From positions 310,001 to 374,000 of the forward strand of contig CP085836.1 of the NCBI GenBank assembly GCA_020809705.1: DNA of 64,000 bases, written 5' to 3'. A program made the position numbers and the translations under genes. This DNA comes from Calonectria ilicicola (taxonomy: Eukaryota; Ascomycota; Sordariomycetes; Hypocreales; Nectriaceae). The notes beneath the pieces are model-generated. The model was not told the DNA's origin and made no database searches. It saw only the letters and a program-made list of their open reading frames with translations. Shown piece by piece: positions 53,742 to 64,000 of the stretch (position 1 is its first letter; each line of letters opens with the position of its first letter).

Positions 53742-54819
53742 GACAGATATTCTGGGTCGCAAGAATCAAAGAAAATGGAGTCGACCTCACCTTATTGTGC
53801 TACGACAGAGTCTGTCTTTTACGTCAGAGTTTGCCAGGACAATAGGCGAAGTCACACACCATTGTGGCTGCAGGTGTTGGCAGCTGTCAACGACCTTCTG
53901 ACCCTCTTGAATGCCAGTTCGTACAGAGAGCAGCCACCCAGTCAATAGTCATTCGAGAAGAATTTTACATCACTCGTCGGTTAGTTATCACTTGGATTAG
54001 CCACCTATCTCCATAATACTTTCTTCTTTGTAAAAACTGTTTTAATTCCATTCGTAAACCACAAGATTTAGCTCATTTTTCTGTACCTCAACTCTCGTAT
54101 TAGTCACCCCGCTGCAACGGGACCCTGATTCACTGCTGGCGGGCGGTCTATGAGATTAAGTAAACATTCAAAGCGCAGGAAGAACCGCAAGCAATGTGCT
54201 TTGCAAACCAAAAAAACAAAAAAAAAAAAAAGAAGCGGCACATCCCGTCTCAAGCACGGCCCTCTAGTCTAATAACCAGATTTGCTTAGTAACCGGAATT
54301 GTCTCACCACCCTCGCTGTAAGAGTTCACTCCCAAAAGTTTTAGACCAAAAACCCTGTGTTACTTGAAGGCTAATCTGAGCATGTATTTTGCGGCTCTTC
54401 GATTGCGTTTACCGGCTAGTTGAAATACATGGATGAAACAGCCTACAGGGCCAATTCAGTCAATTGACTGTTGACCCAAGCCCACTCAGTAGAACAACGG
54501 CGAGCCTGGCCAATCAACACAACCAACACAGCTCATTTCAAATTTTTAAGGCAATAGACTAAATAAGAGCTGTGTGGATCATTCATTCAAAATCCTTGTT
54601 CGTTACTAATGCAGTTTCCCCAGCAGCTTAGAGGTCACTCCAACAGCCTTTGAACACGCCCTTCGTCGTGTCCTTGTCTCTTCTAGTGAACAAAATACCT
54701 CATCCCATCCGAAATTTCTCAATGAAAGACGATCTGTGGCAACTTAAAGCTCAGGGTAGACTATTACAATCCGGCATGTCACAAAGGTATTTTTCAGGGC
54801 TTGCATCGAGTTTTTTTTT

Positions 54820-54915
54820 TTTTTATTAATGCAAGTGCACTACAAGGTCAAAGTACCCTAGCCTTAGAAGATGACTGGACAATTGAAGAGATTTCATCTG
54901 AGTGCAATGGTATAA
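54820..54915 (+). repeat. Dispersed repeat B, copy 3
   Basis: T-run then ATTAATGCAAGTGCACTACA, GTACCCTAGCCTTAG and GACAATTGAAGAGATTTCAT. Best match to the copy at 35.7 kb. Confidence 0.75.
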
Positions 54916-55025
54916 GGTTTCGACCCACTCAACCAAAACACCAAAAGGTTCCAACACAACAGAAGCTTGTGCGTTGCGCAACCTTGGGAAAAAGAGTCAT
55001 CGGCCTTAATGGAAGGACCTAGAGG

Positions 55026-55105
55026 TTCAATCAACTTTGCGCGGCTGGATGAGGCATGTGACGATGGAGGTTTTGTCAGAGCCAACGACTGAGAATACCG
55101 TTGCT
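55026..55105 (+). repeat. Dispersed repeat H, copy 2
   Basis: TCAACTTTGCGCGGCTGGAT and following blocks match 36747-36815. The corresponding frame has a stop here (after RAND), so it is decayed. Confidence 0.55.
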
Positions 55106-56265
55106 TTTCCGCGGTTAGGTGAAGAGGTTATCCAAAGCTTGCGACGAACGGGCCCACAAAACCGTAGGCAGACCTTCGGTTCCAAGGCAACACAGAAGTC
55201 TGAATGCCCTCAACATCCAAGCAGCTTGGAAGTCGTTTGAAGCCACCTCCAAGATCGAACACGTCCTCTTACTCCAATCGCTCGCCACCCAGAAGTCCAC
55301 TGGTCTTTCTGAAAAAAAATTTTCAGGGCTTGTATTACCTGACTAGCCGGATGCCACAGCCAGAAGATGAGGCAGCCCTGGATGTGGTGGCCAAGGCCCT
55401 GTGACCAGCGAAGACGACAATCCGTGTCGTCGTCTACTGCTTGGTACCATTGCAACCCTTTCCCTCTTCAATATTTTTGCCGTCAGCCGAGGCATTGTAG
55501 AAATCAGTCAAGTCGCCCACCCGATATATAGCTCCATCATGTCCTCTTTCTGGGAGCTGTCCTCGGTCTCTCCCTCCCCTTTTTTTATTGACGGCGCTGT
55601 ATGCGACAAGAAGCGCAGTCGCAGAAACCACTGCCATCTCTTACTATGCCGATGGCAAACTACCGCAGAAAGTGCTGCTAGATGCCATCGCTTAGTGTTT
55701 CAAGGTCGTGCTGAATGTGTTGTATCTTTTGAACATGTCGATCTCAGAGGTCGGTCAAGGTGCTTGTCTTATAATATGCAAGGAATTGATGGTTGCGTCT
55801 TCTGACTTGCTAGTTGGACATGGCAAAATATGGAAGTTCCCGCTTGAGATGGTGGTACTGGGTGAATTTATTGGTTAGATGCTGGTTCGGTAGGGAGATC
55901 AGGGGACACTTACCAGCCGCCGTAGACCCAACTGCTTGGCAAAGTTGAGACGGGCGCAGATGTGTCAGATCGACTTTGACAAAAGTAGCGTTGCAGGATG
56001 CTGTCATCATTCCTGAAGACTTTGCCATGCCTTTATTAGCAAGGAGTATGGCGGGCTGTGACTTGGTAGGATAACTGATGTGCCTTTTTCTTGAATCAGG
56101 ATTATATTGCAATGCCCAGAATTCTTCAAGTATTGGGTGGCTCGGGTAGATATTTTCTTAGATCCCATCTCTAGCCCAACAGCGGTGGAACCTCCGTGGA
56201 GGTGATGAAATGTTCGGAGATGATTTCGCAGTGTCAGGTTGCTGTAGAGGCAAGTTACGATCCAG

Positions 56266-57600
56266 TCAAGGGAAGGGAGTATAATGGAGAGGCCCCGGCC
56301 TGCTCAAGGGGGAATGAGTTCCGCACCAAATCGACGCCCCCCGAAAAGTAACCATCCGCCGTGGTGAGACGACCAAGGCTGCAAGGTTGTCGACAATCTT
56401 GTCGATATAGTCCTCTTTCTCTCGCGAATGATCCGAATTCGAGGCTGAATTCGCTTCAGAGTAGTTTGAATCAAGACGCTTCGACGAAAGGTCAGGGGAC
56501 CCCCGTTCGGCAGCGGGGCAAAGTGTTTGTAATACTTCTACCAGTTGCCGAGGACTGTTAGCTAACATTCCATTGCACAAATTGCAAGGTACGACAGACC
56601 TATCTACTTACAAGGGCGATTGTTCCAACGACCGTATATGTATTTCCTAATCATGTCGCTTTGGTACTGATCAAGACGCTCGTCAGCATTGCTAGAGCTA
56701 AGAGGTGGTGGAGGATGCTAGCCTTAAGACAGTGGACTCGAACATCACCAGAGTGGCCATCAGGACGGGGTATAGACACCGCCTCATCATCCGACATTCG
56801 CAGGGGGACACGTGGTCGAGGCCAAGGTGCCAGCCCTAAAGTCTTGAGATGTGAGATATGTTATTCTTTCGTTTCAAATCATCCGCATCAAAAGGATATC
56901 GTCAGGGGTCGACGTCGGTCGATGGCAAAGCGGATCAGGGCTAGCAGTCGATGAGAAATTGTGTGTCTATAGGTAGATATCCCCTTTGAGAGGCGGCTCC
57001 AGGTTAACCGCCTAAGGAGCAATCTGATAACTCTTGCCTCATAGACGCAATAGCTGAGCTGTCTGGCAGCTATTCCATATATTGGATATAACGTACAGCA
57101 TGTGCTTATTCGAATCGTCGGCAGTCGAGGTAAATCGAGGGCATAGGTCGATTCATAATCGTGCATGTATATACAGCCGTGGCTACTCGAAGCTCTCAAA
57201 GCCCCGGTAGATCCCACAATCGAAGCTGTTGTCGGGATCGAGGCCTGTTAGATAAGGCAAAAGCGGGGCCGGCATGATTAGGAAATGAGGGGACGGTCGG
57301 AAAGGGTTATGGCGATGCACGACATAAGCGGAGCTTGCACGTGTTTGTAGTCTTTCGAGTGGTGGAATAGGATGTCATCTCGTGGTCAAGGGAGATGTCT
57401 TTCTGTAGCTCCGTTAACTTTTTGAGAAAGGTGAAGCATGGTGGGAAAGCGGGGTGAGGATGAAAGCGAAGATGAGTGGTAAACCTGCACGAGTGTTTAC
57501 GTACCTTGAGGCCTCGTTCTTTCTTTAAACCAACCGTCGCGATGAGGCAGAAGGGTAGATTATGTCGTGGCGAGTGCTCAGGTCGGGCAACGGAGAGCAA
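56266..57600 (-). other. Possible decayed or multi-exon minus-strand gene
   Basis: Two minus-strand frames look partly protein-like: 56266-56580 (SKRLDSNYSEANSASNSDHS, VDNLAALVVSPRRM) and 57307-57420 (LTELQKDISLDHEMTSYSTT), the latter preceded by a GTACGT donor near 57504 and an AAAAAG acceptor. I could not join them and recognise no family. Treat as an unassigned region. Confidence 0.2.
56975..57040. repeat. Dispersed repeat G, copy 2
   Basis: Diverged match to 33107-33170. Confidence 0.45.
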
Positions 57601-58164
57601 AGAGTCAAGGTAAATCAGGCACGCGCCTTGGGACGCTCATCTAAGAGCCGTACCAGCTCTAGTCACTGGCTGGGACTACCAGGTCCGCTTCATGAGGAAG
57701 CAGAAGGCTTACATGAGAGTTCAAATGGGAAGAGAGCCTGGTTGAGGCGGGGCGCCCTTTATCTGCAGAGTAGACTCGTTTTCTGTTACCCGCTGTGCTG
57801 TTCACCCCTTCTTCGATGTCTTTGAGTGTTTGTCATTTGTTTGCTTGTCACACACGTCATCCATCTGCGGGTGCAGCAACATGATTGGGTTGGTACACGA
57901 ATCAGTGTCACCCATCGCGTTGAGGTGGGGTGCACAGGCAGCGGGACGGGATGAAGGTCTATTTGAACGAGAAAACATGTTACATACAAGCGGCCAATCA
58001 GAAGAAAACAACAGCCAAGGAGCACGCCAAACTCACAATCTAACCATGTGTGACGAATTGTTTCAAATGTCAAGGCCCCGAGGATGCCACTTGCGCCAGC
58101 CACCTAGTAATATTCATTCTTATTCTACATAAACCTAGCGAAGCTGCGTGCAACACCGCGCCGC

Positions 58165-58310
58165 CGCAGGAGAGAGCCTGAAGTGCACGCCCTGCTATGA
58201 GCCGTACAGATAAGCCAATAGATATTGAGGAACCCACAGCCTTCGATACCACTTTTCTCTGATTGGCTTAGACGGTTGAGTGGGTCGAGAGTGATTGTAC
58301 ACGTGACCAA
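58165..58310 (-). repeat. Dispersed repeat F, copy 1
   Basis: Reverse complement matches 63765-63910: AGCCAATCAGAGAA, CCGTGGGT-like, ATATCTATTGG and CTTGCGCTCTC-like blocks in the same order. Includes a CCAAT box. Confidence 0.65.
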
Positions 58311-59461
58311 CCCCGCCATTCATAATTTCTTGTCCTCTCCAATTTGAGTTGGCAGCCCTTCCATGCTCACGCGCCTCCCCGCTAGATGGCTTATTTACTG
58401 GGGAAAGGTAACGAGTAACCCGTATTTGTAGATCGTTCTTCTGGTGGCTAAAGTAGGTGGTAAACGTAGTCACTTTTGCAAAAGATTTAAGGGAGTTGAA
58501 TACGTCGTTAGTTTTGTTTTTCGGATCCAAGAGTTTGCTTTTCGGCAGAATCACCAACCGCATAACCTCGTAGGCTGAGCACAACGCAATACACCGTATG
58601 TTTGCACCTCCATCCAATATGAATTTCTCGGCAGACCCTCGGCCCGCCCTCAGTTTGAATCTGCACTATCCCGTTGACCTGTTTTAGAATACATCTAACC
58701 TACCCTATAGTGCATCTAACCTAAGTTAGGCAACAGGAAAACACACTAAAATATCCGCCTTGAGATTAGGTGCTGAAATCGGGTGAAATCGGAACGTTAC
58801 ACAAACCACACACACAGCCCAATGAGCCAAAATTTGGTTATTTACTGTGGTTGGAAGAGAAGGTTTGCAGCAGGCTAGCAGCTCATAGGGAAGGAAAATA
58901 AATAAAAATCATGAACATCATTAAGGTAAGTAGATCGGATAATCCCTCGAAGGGAGAGCCTTAAAATAAGCGGAAGAAACTGTTGATTGGGGTGTGTTGA
59001 TTCCTCTTCCTGGTGTTGAGACCAGAATCCCTTTATCACCAAGACAGGCGGTGTTGCAGCCGGACTAACTATTCCGCCGACTAAAGCTAAGTTTTCAAAA
59101 GGTCGAGGGTTCGAACCCACATTCCCCGTGCCTTCTAATTCGCTTCCCATCACGTGACCAGACCAGGGTGGAGGCTTACGGCACTTAAAGGGATAATTGT
59201 CATTGAATATTAATTGTAAAGAAAAGCACTTTTGATTACTCAGATAGTTACTATCTGACCCTCCTTTTTCCTTTGCCTTTGGTATCCGCGCAAGGTCTAT
59301 TCATCACCTCCCTCAATTTCTTCGGTTTATACGTCGCTGGAAGGACATTGTGTTGAAGGTGATGAAGGATGTGTGTTGGGATTCACGGTCTTAGCAAGGG
59401 AAGCCATCTTAAGTACAACTATCCAAGTTTTCATGAGGGCAACCTTATTGTTGTACACAGA

Positions 59462-59570
59462 ATTAAGTTGATTGTATGTTCGTCGGGCTAATCATATGGC
59501 CAAACTTGTTGTATCTGCCACCGTTGTGGTTTGGAGCTCCCTCTTGATTGAGCCCACGATTTACCCAAAT
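59462..59570. repeat. Dispersed repeat D, copy 2
   Basis: About 110 bp matching 15613-15722; see that entry. Confidence 0.65.
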
Positions 59571-59752
59571 GGTGTGATGAAATAGAAATGTAGAAGTGTG
59601 AACCAACTCCCCCAGCAGAATTACGTTATTCGTTGCCAAGGAAGCGAACTAGGTCCATGTGCGGCGGACGCTCGTACTTATACCATCGGAATTTACGTCC
59701 AGATGGTCTCTTGACTTCTGTTGTAAGGACCCTGCAGGTACTCCTCTAGAAC

Positions 59753-59937
59753 GCGTGCACGCTACAGCGGGTTGACAGCGCTTGAGCCCCTGAAGACTTC
59801 TTCAGTCGCAAAAATTGTCCCACTCCTCCGCTATAACGTGCGCATGTTACAGCGAGTTGATAGTGCTTGGGCCCCTGAAGACTTTTTCAGTCGCAAAAAT
59901 TGTCCCACTCCTCCGCTATGACGCATGCACTGCTGGA
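59753..59937 (+). repeat. Dispersed repeat E, two tandem units
   Basis: Units of about 90 bp (59753-59842 and 59843-59937), each with CTACAGCGGGTTGA or its variant, a CTGAAGACTTCTTCAG near-palindrome, and GTCGCAAAAATTGTCCCACT. A third, inverted unit is at 45321-45418. Confidence 0.85.
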
Positions 59938-60060
59938 CCCTACCACTACATTTCTCTCACCTCATCGTATCTTAATACTTCATGTTGAATTTTCACTTTT
60001 TCGTTACCCTGCGTGTGGCCATATTCCGGTGAGACCAACACTTCTCTTTCGAATCGAGTT

Positions 60061-60235
60061 GTCATATTAATGCAAATGCACTACAAGGCCAAAGTGCCTT
60101 AATCTCGGGAGAAAATTAGACAATTGAAGATAGTTGATCTGAACACGTGTGGTGAATGGTACCAAAACACTGGAAAGTGAATGTGGTATAATATTTGCAT
60201 ATTACAATCATTTAACTATGCATTGCATTTGCAGG
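60061..60235 (+). repeat. Dispersed repeat B, copy 4 (longest)
   Basis: Joins the 5' part shared with 35671, 43021 and 54820 to the 3' part shared with 36231-36290 (CATTTAACTATGCATTGC). It therefore defines a repeat of at least 170 bp. Confidence 0.65.
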
Positions 60236-61071
60236 AAGTTCACGCTCTTAGTTGCGAAGGATCTAGGGAACTACATTTGGCTCACGAGACACTTGACTAC
60301 AATGTAATATAGTATGGGGAGGGATTGAAGTTGACTTATATCATGTACAAATTGATGAGACACCTGACACATCCTTCTGCACCTTGTAGATGACGGTGGG
60401 AAGCGACTCTGACCATTCTAGTTATGGCCATGGTACTCAGCTCGCTTGAGATGAACTTTCAACCTATCCCCGTAGATCTGGACCTACCTACCAGGGAAGA
60501 AGGGCACGCAGATGAAGCCACATAGGGGACACTGACCATACTGGGTTAATATGTAGCAAATATTCCCGGGCAGATATGTTGTGGCCTCGAGTTGGAACCA
60601 ACGCTGCCCATCATTTAACTTGGGACTTTTGCCAAGGTGAATTCTGCGGAGGGGAAAAAATGCCTTACTCTCGTATCATGACAGCTTAAGTGCGGAGGAC
60701 AGTTATTGCCATCAAAAAGGCTGTCAATAGGCAGTGTCGATCTCCTGTTGCTGATAATTTCTGAACTTCGCTTTTATAGGACCAAAAATTATTCAAACAT
60801 GGTTGGAGGCGCGGGGTGGTACGATGAAGAGGATGATAGATGAGGGAGAGAAGCAGGAGATGGATTCTCGCAATGACAGGGATCTTAATTCCTAATCAAA
60901 TATTTAAGTTGGTCGCAGGAGAAATGTAGAATGAGGGATACTGTATCATCGTATTGATACATTTCCTACGTTAATTTCCTCCGAGCCGTGGTCGTATTCG
61001 TACCCTCTATCTTTAACAAGAATGTTACGTACTTTGATGTTCGAAAATAAGTCATGTTAACCATGACGGGT

Positions 61072-62388
61072 TTATACTGTAATTAATTGGCTAAGCTGAA
61101 CCCCATTCAATCCAATTTGGACCAATTCAGCCAACGCAGTCGAGCCATCCGTCTTGGCAAACCCCCTTTTCCAGTCATCTAAAATCTCCTCGATGTATTC
61201 CCCGGCTGCTGAGAGGTGGAGAATATGTGCGATAGCTCGGTGTACTTTTAGTAGTTTAGGGTGAGGAGGGTTGATAGTTGGGTGAGTATTCAGGTTTCGC
61301 GCTTCTGTAGAACCTCCATAATGGTCGAGAATCATTTTGTTGGTGGGACAGAAAGACTTCGTGTAGTATTTGTGCTTGTGTTCAATCCCGTCTCCGGCCG
61401 ATTCAAAGAAAATTTGGAAATTGTCGAATCTATTGTGCATGGCGTAAGTGAGTGTTATCCCGTTACTAGGATCATTGACACCGATGCCTTCAATGAGGTT
61501 TCTAGCCCCATTCGAGAACCGGTTTAGGATGTCAAGGGCATTCTTCTTAGCGTCTGTCTAATGGAGTCATTAATATGTGTGAAATTGAGGAAGGAGTTAA
61601 AATAGATACCAGTTCTTTCTTCCCATCCGCATTCATGAGGGAATAGGATAGGATATGAGCGACCTGTAGGTCTTCAAGTTCACCAATTTCCAACTTGGTG
61701 CCATTCGCGGAGCCTTCTTTGATACGCTTTATACCTTCTTCAGACATATCGAACTTATGGGACACAACACAACGATAATCGTCGCGTTCCATGCAAAGGG
61801 TTCGCATGATGGGGTCTCGACTGGGAGCTGGGGTCCAGTCTCGACTGGACTCAGCAGATCCTCTGGTAGAGCTCTTCGAAGACGCCCTCACTGCAATCTC
61901 TGTCAGATATCTGGGAACATGGAGTAAAAGGCGATCTTACAAGGCAAGAAAAAGTTATGCCAAAGATAATTGCCAAACCTTTCCACTTCCTCCTTCAAAC
62001 TTATGTCTTTGGCATCAGTGTTTACATGCTCAGAGAATAGTTCTAGGATTTTAGATTGCGATTCAGAATCGATGGCATACTCGTAAGTGTAACGGACCAG
62101 TTTGCAACGGTCATAGCCTTGTCTTTCGTTGGTATTGGTCTTGCCTGAAAGATCTTCGCAAAGCTCCATTGTCTGATAAAATTTGCGTTCTGTCACCATG
62201 TGCTCATCTGGAGCCACATGCTCACTGTAGCTAAAGTCGATGATACCTTCCAAGGATGACTGGTGCTGTAAACTCGGCGGGTTCGACATTGTTGTTATGC
62301 CCGAGGCCACGGGATTACCATTACTATCGCCAAAGTCGATAATCCCTTCCAGGGATGACTGGGGGGGCAAAGTCGGTGGGTTCATCAT
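61072..62388 (-). CDS. HNH nuclease-like protein
   Basis: Three exons (62388-61941, 61890-61610, 61557-61072), 404 residues. Introns of 50 nt (GTAAGA, ATCTGAC, TTGCAG) and 52 nt (GTATCT, ATTAG) both keep phase and join three frames. Exon 2 has MERDDYRCVVSHKFD followed by LQVAHILSYSLM (first His of the fold). Exon 3 has NLIEGIGVNDPSNGITLTYA and MHNRFDNFQIFFE, giving the Asn and last His. This is the layout of the fungal HNH-nuclease-domain family, whose role is unknown. The N-terminus has a repeated 17-residue motif, NPPTLPPQSSLEGIIDF and NPPSLQHQSSLEGIIDF, 33 residues apart. The His-Asn-His pattern is kept, so a metal-dependent nuclease is possible but not shown. Confidence 0.87.
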
Positions 62389-63203
62389 TTCCGATGTGTT
62401 TGTGCGTGGAGGTAGGCTGAATCACTTGGTCAGGGGTTGTTGTTCTAAAACATCGTAGGTTCGATGCGGTTCAATCGAGGTCGGAGATTTGATGATGGAT
62501 GATGGGAAAAGACGAAAACAGACGCAGAGAAAGGCCTTGGTGGGTTTCTGCCTGAACACCTGTCTGTCAGTGTCAACTGTTCACGCCAACGCACTCTATG
62601 CATCAGGACACTTTATTTGGGCCCGTGACTGACTGCCCGTGATTCGCTGCGCCTAAACTTATCAAGGTACTTTTAGCTCTATCGCACTCTTGCCGTAAAT
62701 ATAACATGTTTTACGCCTAAAATCCCCCTGGAATGACGCGTTGAAAGGTAGTCACGACGCGCGGCCGCTCGATTTACACAGTACTCAAACAGGCAAAGTC
62801 TCTCGTTTTTGAATCCATCCCTTTTACACATGGGGGCGCTTCAGATGGGGTAATATTGCCATGCTCATCCGACAGAACGCCAGATCTCGCAGATTCCGAA
62901 ACAAGCGCATTGTTGATAGACATGCACCTGCATGCTGGAGGGACTGTTAAGTAACGGATGGACTGCGACTCGGAAATCAAAGCTCATCCCGTGTCCACAG
63001 CTTTCATTCGGCAGCTGGCCAACATCTTGCTGAGGTACTCTGGGCGACCGCTTCGATTGTTATCATACACAAGGAGACATGAGCAGTAGTGGTCTCAATG
63101 AAAGAACGAAACTCGTGGAACCATGAAAAATGCCTGATCCCAAACTCCACAGGTGAGCAAGACTTGGAGCCAAGGCCCCACAAAATCAGACACTACTCAC
63201 ATT

Positions 63204-63377
63204 TCACACATATTCCGCGCACCCGCATGTAATACGGCGGTTAATACACGGAGAGTCTACATTAGCAAAAGTTTGGGTGTAGAGCATCATTTCTAACGAC
63301 GGGATCTCGGTGTCATCGTCACAAATCAGTGTTTGGTCGTGAGCTAGGCCATCACGGCAACAGCCCAAGCACTGTAG
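63204..63377 (-). pseudogene. Cysteine-rich family fragment
   Basis: Minus-strand frame with LQCLGCCRDGLAHDQTLI, a linker with SLEMMLYTQTF and ANVDS, then ITCGCAEY before a stop. It matches the 37.6-kb exon (CMDCCRSNLWHDQILI, LEITLSTPY, FCVTCGCGEG) at nearly the same spacing. A GTGTGA just after could be a splice donor at the same position as in the 37-kb gene. The neighbouring exons could not be found, so it is probably a remnant, or an intact gene whose other exons have diverged. Confidence 0.5.
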
Positions 63378-63764
63378 AGTGTATAATTCGGTCGGCGGCG
63401 CAAAGTTGTGGTTAGAGATTCAGTGTTTGGAGATGCATGCAACAGGAAAACAGGTAGAAAGAGGGAGGAGGAGAAAGGTCAAGCTACGGATGCAATCTTG
63501 CTCACTTGCCATCAGTGAATCACAGGCTAGAAGCACGTCAAGCGCAGAACGACCAAGCGTCAAGGGATGAAAAAAAGTGCCCCATACTGACTGCAATAAT
63601 CGTAGGGAGGAGATATCTAGTCGACCCAATTTAATCGGTCGTATGGAGCACCTGCTTGGTTTTTTTCTGCTCCTATGTGACATGAGCGTGGATGGAGTGC
63701 TCCAAGCGTAAGTTTAATAAGAGACGTAACTAACTAGTGGTTGGAACAAACCATAAAAAAGGGT

Positions 63765-63910
63765 CACGTGCACAGAAAGATTGAACCCACCCAATGCAAC
63801 ACATTCATCACGAGCCAATCAGAGAAGAGTGACATCGGTAGCCGTGGGTCGGTGGATATCTATTGGTTCATCTTTGCAGATCCCATGCAGCACTGGGGCT
63901 TGCGCTCTCA
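63765..63910 (+). repeat. Dispersed repeat F, copy 2
   Basis: Match to the reverse complement of 58165-58310. Begins with a GTCACGTGC and includes AGCCAATCAGAG. Confidence 0.65.
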
Positions 63911-64000
63911 CATTTCTTCGGTCTGGTCAGTCTTCCATGACACCAATCCGAAGATATTGGTCAACTGACTTTGACTAGATTTGGTTTTCTGCCTCTTTTA

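Larger units (their letters stand above)
53742..56265. other. Intergenic with repeats B and H
   Basis: No firmly supported gene. Repeats at 54820-54915 and 55026-55105. Short frames at 55119-55404 (for example NIQAAWKSFEATSKIEHVLL) look protein-like and may be remnants, but no family was recognised. Confidence 0.35.
58618..61071. other. Intergenic, repeat-rich
   Basis: No supported gene. Repeats D (59462-59570), E (59753-59937) and B (60061-60235). GGGTTCGAACCC at 59107-59118 is a perfect palindrome resembling a tRNA B-box, but no tRNA folds around it. Confidence 0.4.
62389..64000. other. Intergenic with gene remnant and repeat F
   Basis: Contains the cysteine-rich fragment at 63204-63377 and repeat F at 63765-63910. 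No other gene supported. Confidence 0.35.

Noticed and set aside
59040..59125. Possible tRNA gene with GGGTTCGAACCC
   Set aside because: The palindrome fits a B-box, but no acceptor stem, anticodon arm or A-box could be folded on either strand.

Overview
This window is an accessory, repeat-rich stretch of a filamentous ascomycete (Pezizomycotina) genome. The reasons are short introns (mostly 45-90 nt, GT..AG, with CTAAC/CTGAC-type branch sites), fungal-type families (NB-ARC/TPR receptor, PD-(D/E)XK-like nuclease, HNH protein, 2EXR-like proteins, Ulp1-like proteases), a Fot1/pogo transposon, and decayed duplicates whose stop codons look like C-to-T (RIP-type) damage. A leotiomycete fits this mix, but that is a low-confidence guess. 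No housekeeping gene was recognised.

Layout. 0.5-6.6 kb: three minus-strand members of one unrecognised family (FGVQCPC motif), two close and one long and divergent. 7-9 kb: an unassigned reading frame and a 15-residue repeat gene remnant. 9.9-11 kb: a three-exon gene with an acidic N-terminus, function unknown. 12.5-15.4 kb: a broken 2EXR-like gene carrying a complete 1.85-kb Fot1/pogo element with 45-bp inverted ends and a TA duplication. 17.4 kb: a 44-bp minisatellite. 17.9-18.2 kb: the N-terminal stub of a Ulp1-like protease. 19.4-20.7 kb: zinc-finger/SET gene A. 23-24 kb: an intact 2EXR-like gene. 24.9-28.5 kb: an inverted second copy of the 2EXR-like + Ulp1-like pair; its Ulp1-like gene is one 666-codon frame broken only by five stops. 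29.9-32.6 kb: a four-exon Ulp1-like protease. 34.1-35.2 kb: an intact relative of the Ulp1-like pseudogene. 37.2-38.7 kb: a cysteine-rich multi-exon gene. 38.8-41.2 kb: a three-exon NLR with NB-ARC, four nearly identical TPR units and a short Gly/Asn-rich N-terminus that could be an amyloid signalling motif. 43.8-45.2 kb: zinc-finger/SET gene B. 46.2-47.7 kb: an ATP-grasp-like gene. 49.1-50.4 kb: a PD-(D/E)XK-like gene. 52.1-53.7 kb: a trypsin-like serine protease. 61.1-62.4 kb: an HNH nuclease-like gene. Between these lie many short dispersed repeats.

The theme is duplication and decay. Several families occur two to four times in 64 kb (FGVQCPC, 2EXR-like, Ulp1-like, SET, cysteine-rich), some copies intact and others carrying transition-type stops. 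The NLR, the protease, the nuclease-like proteins and the chromatin-type SET proteins are the sort of content expected in a variable, allorecognition/defence or genome-conflict compartment. No operon-like or pathway link between them can be shown from sequence alone.
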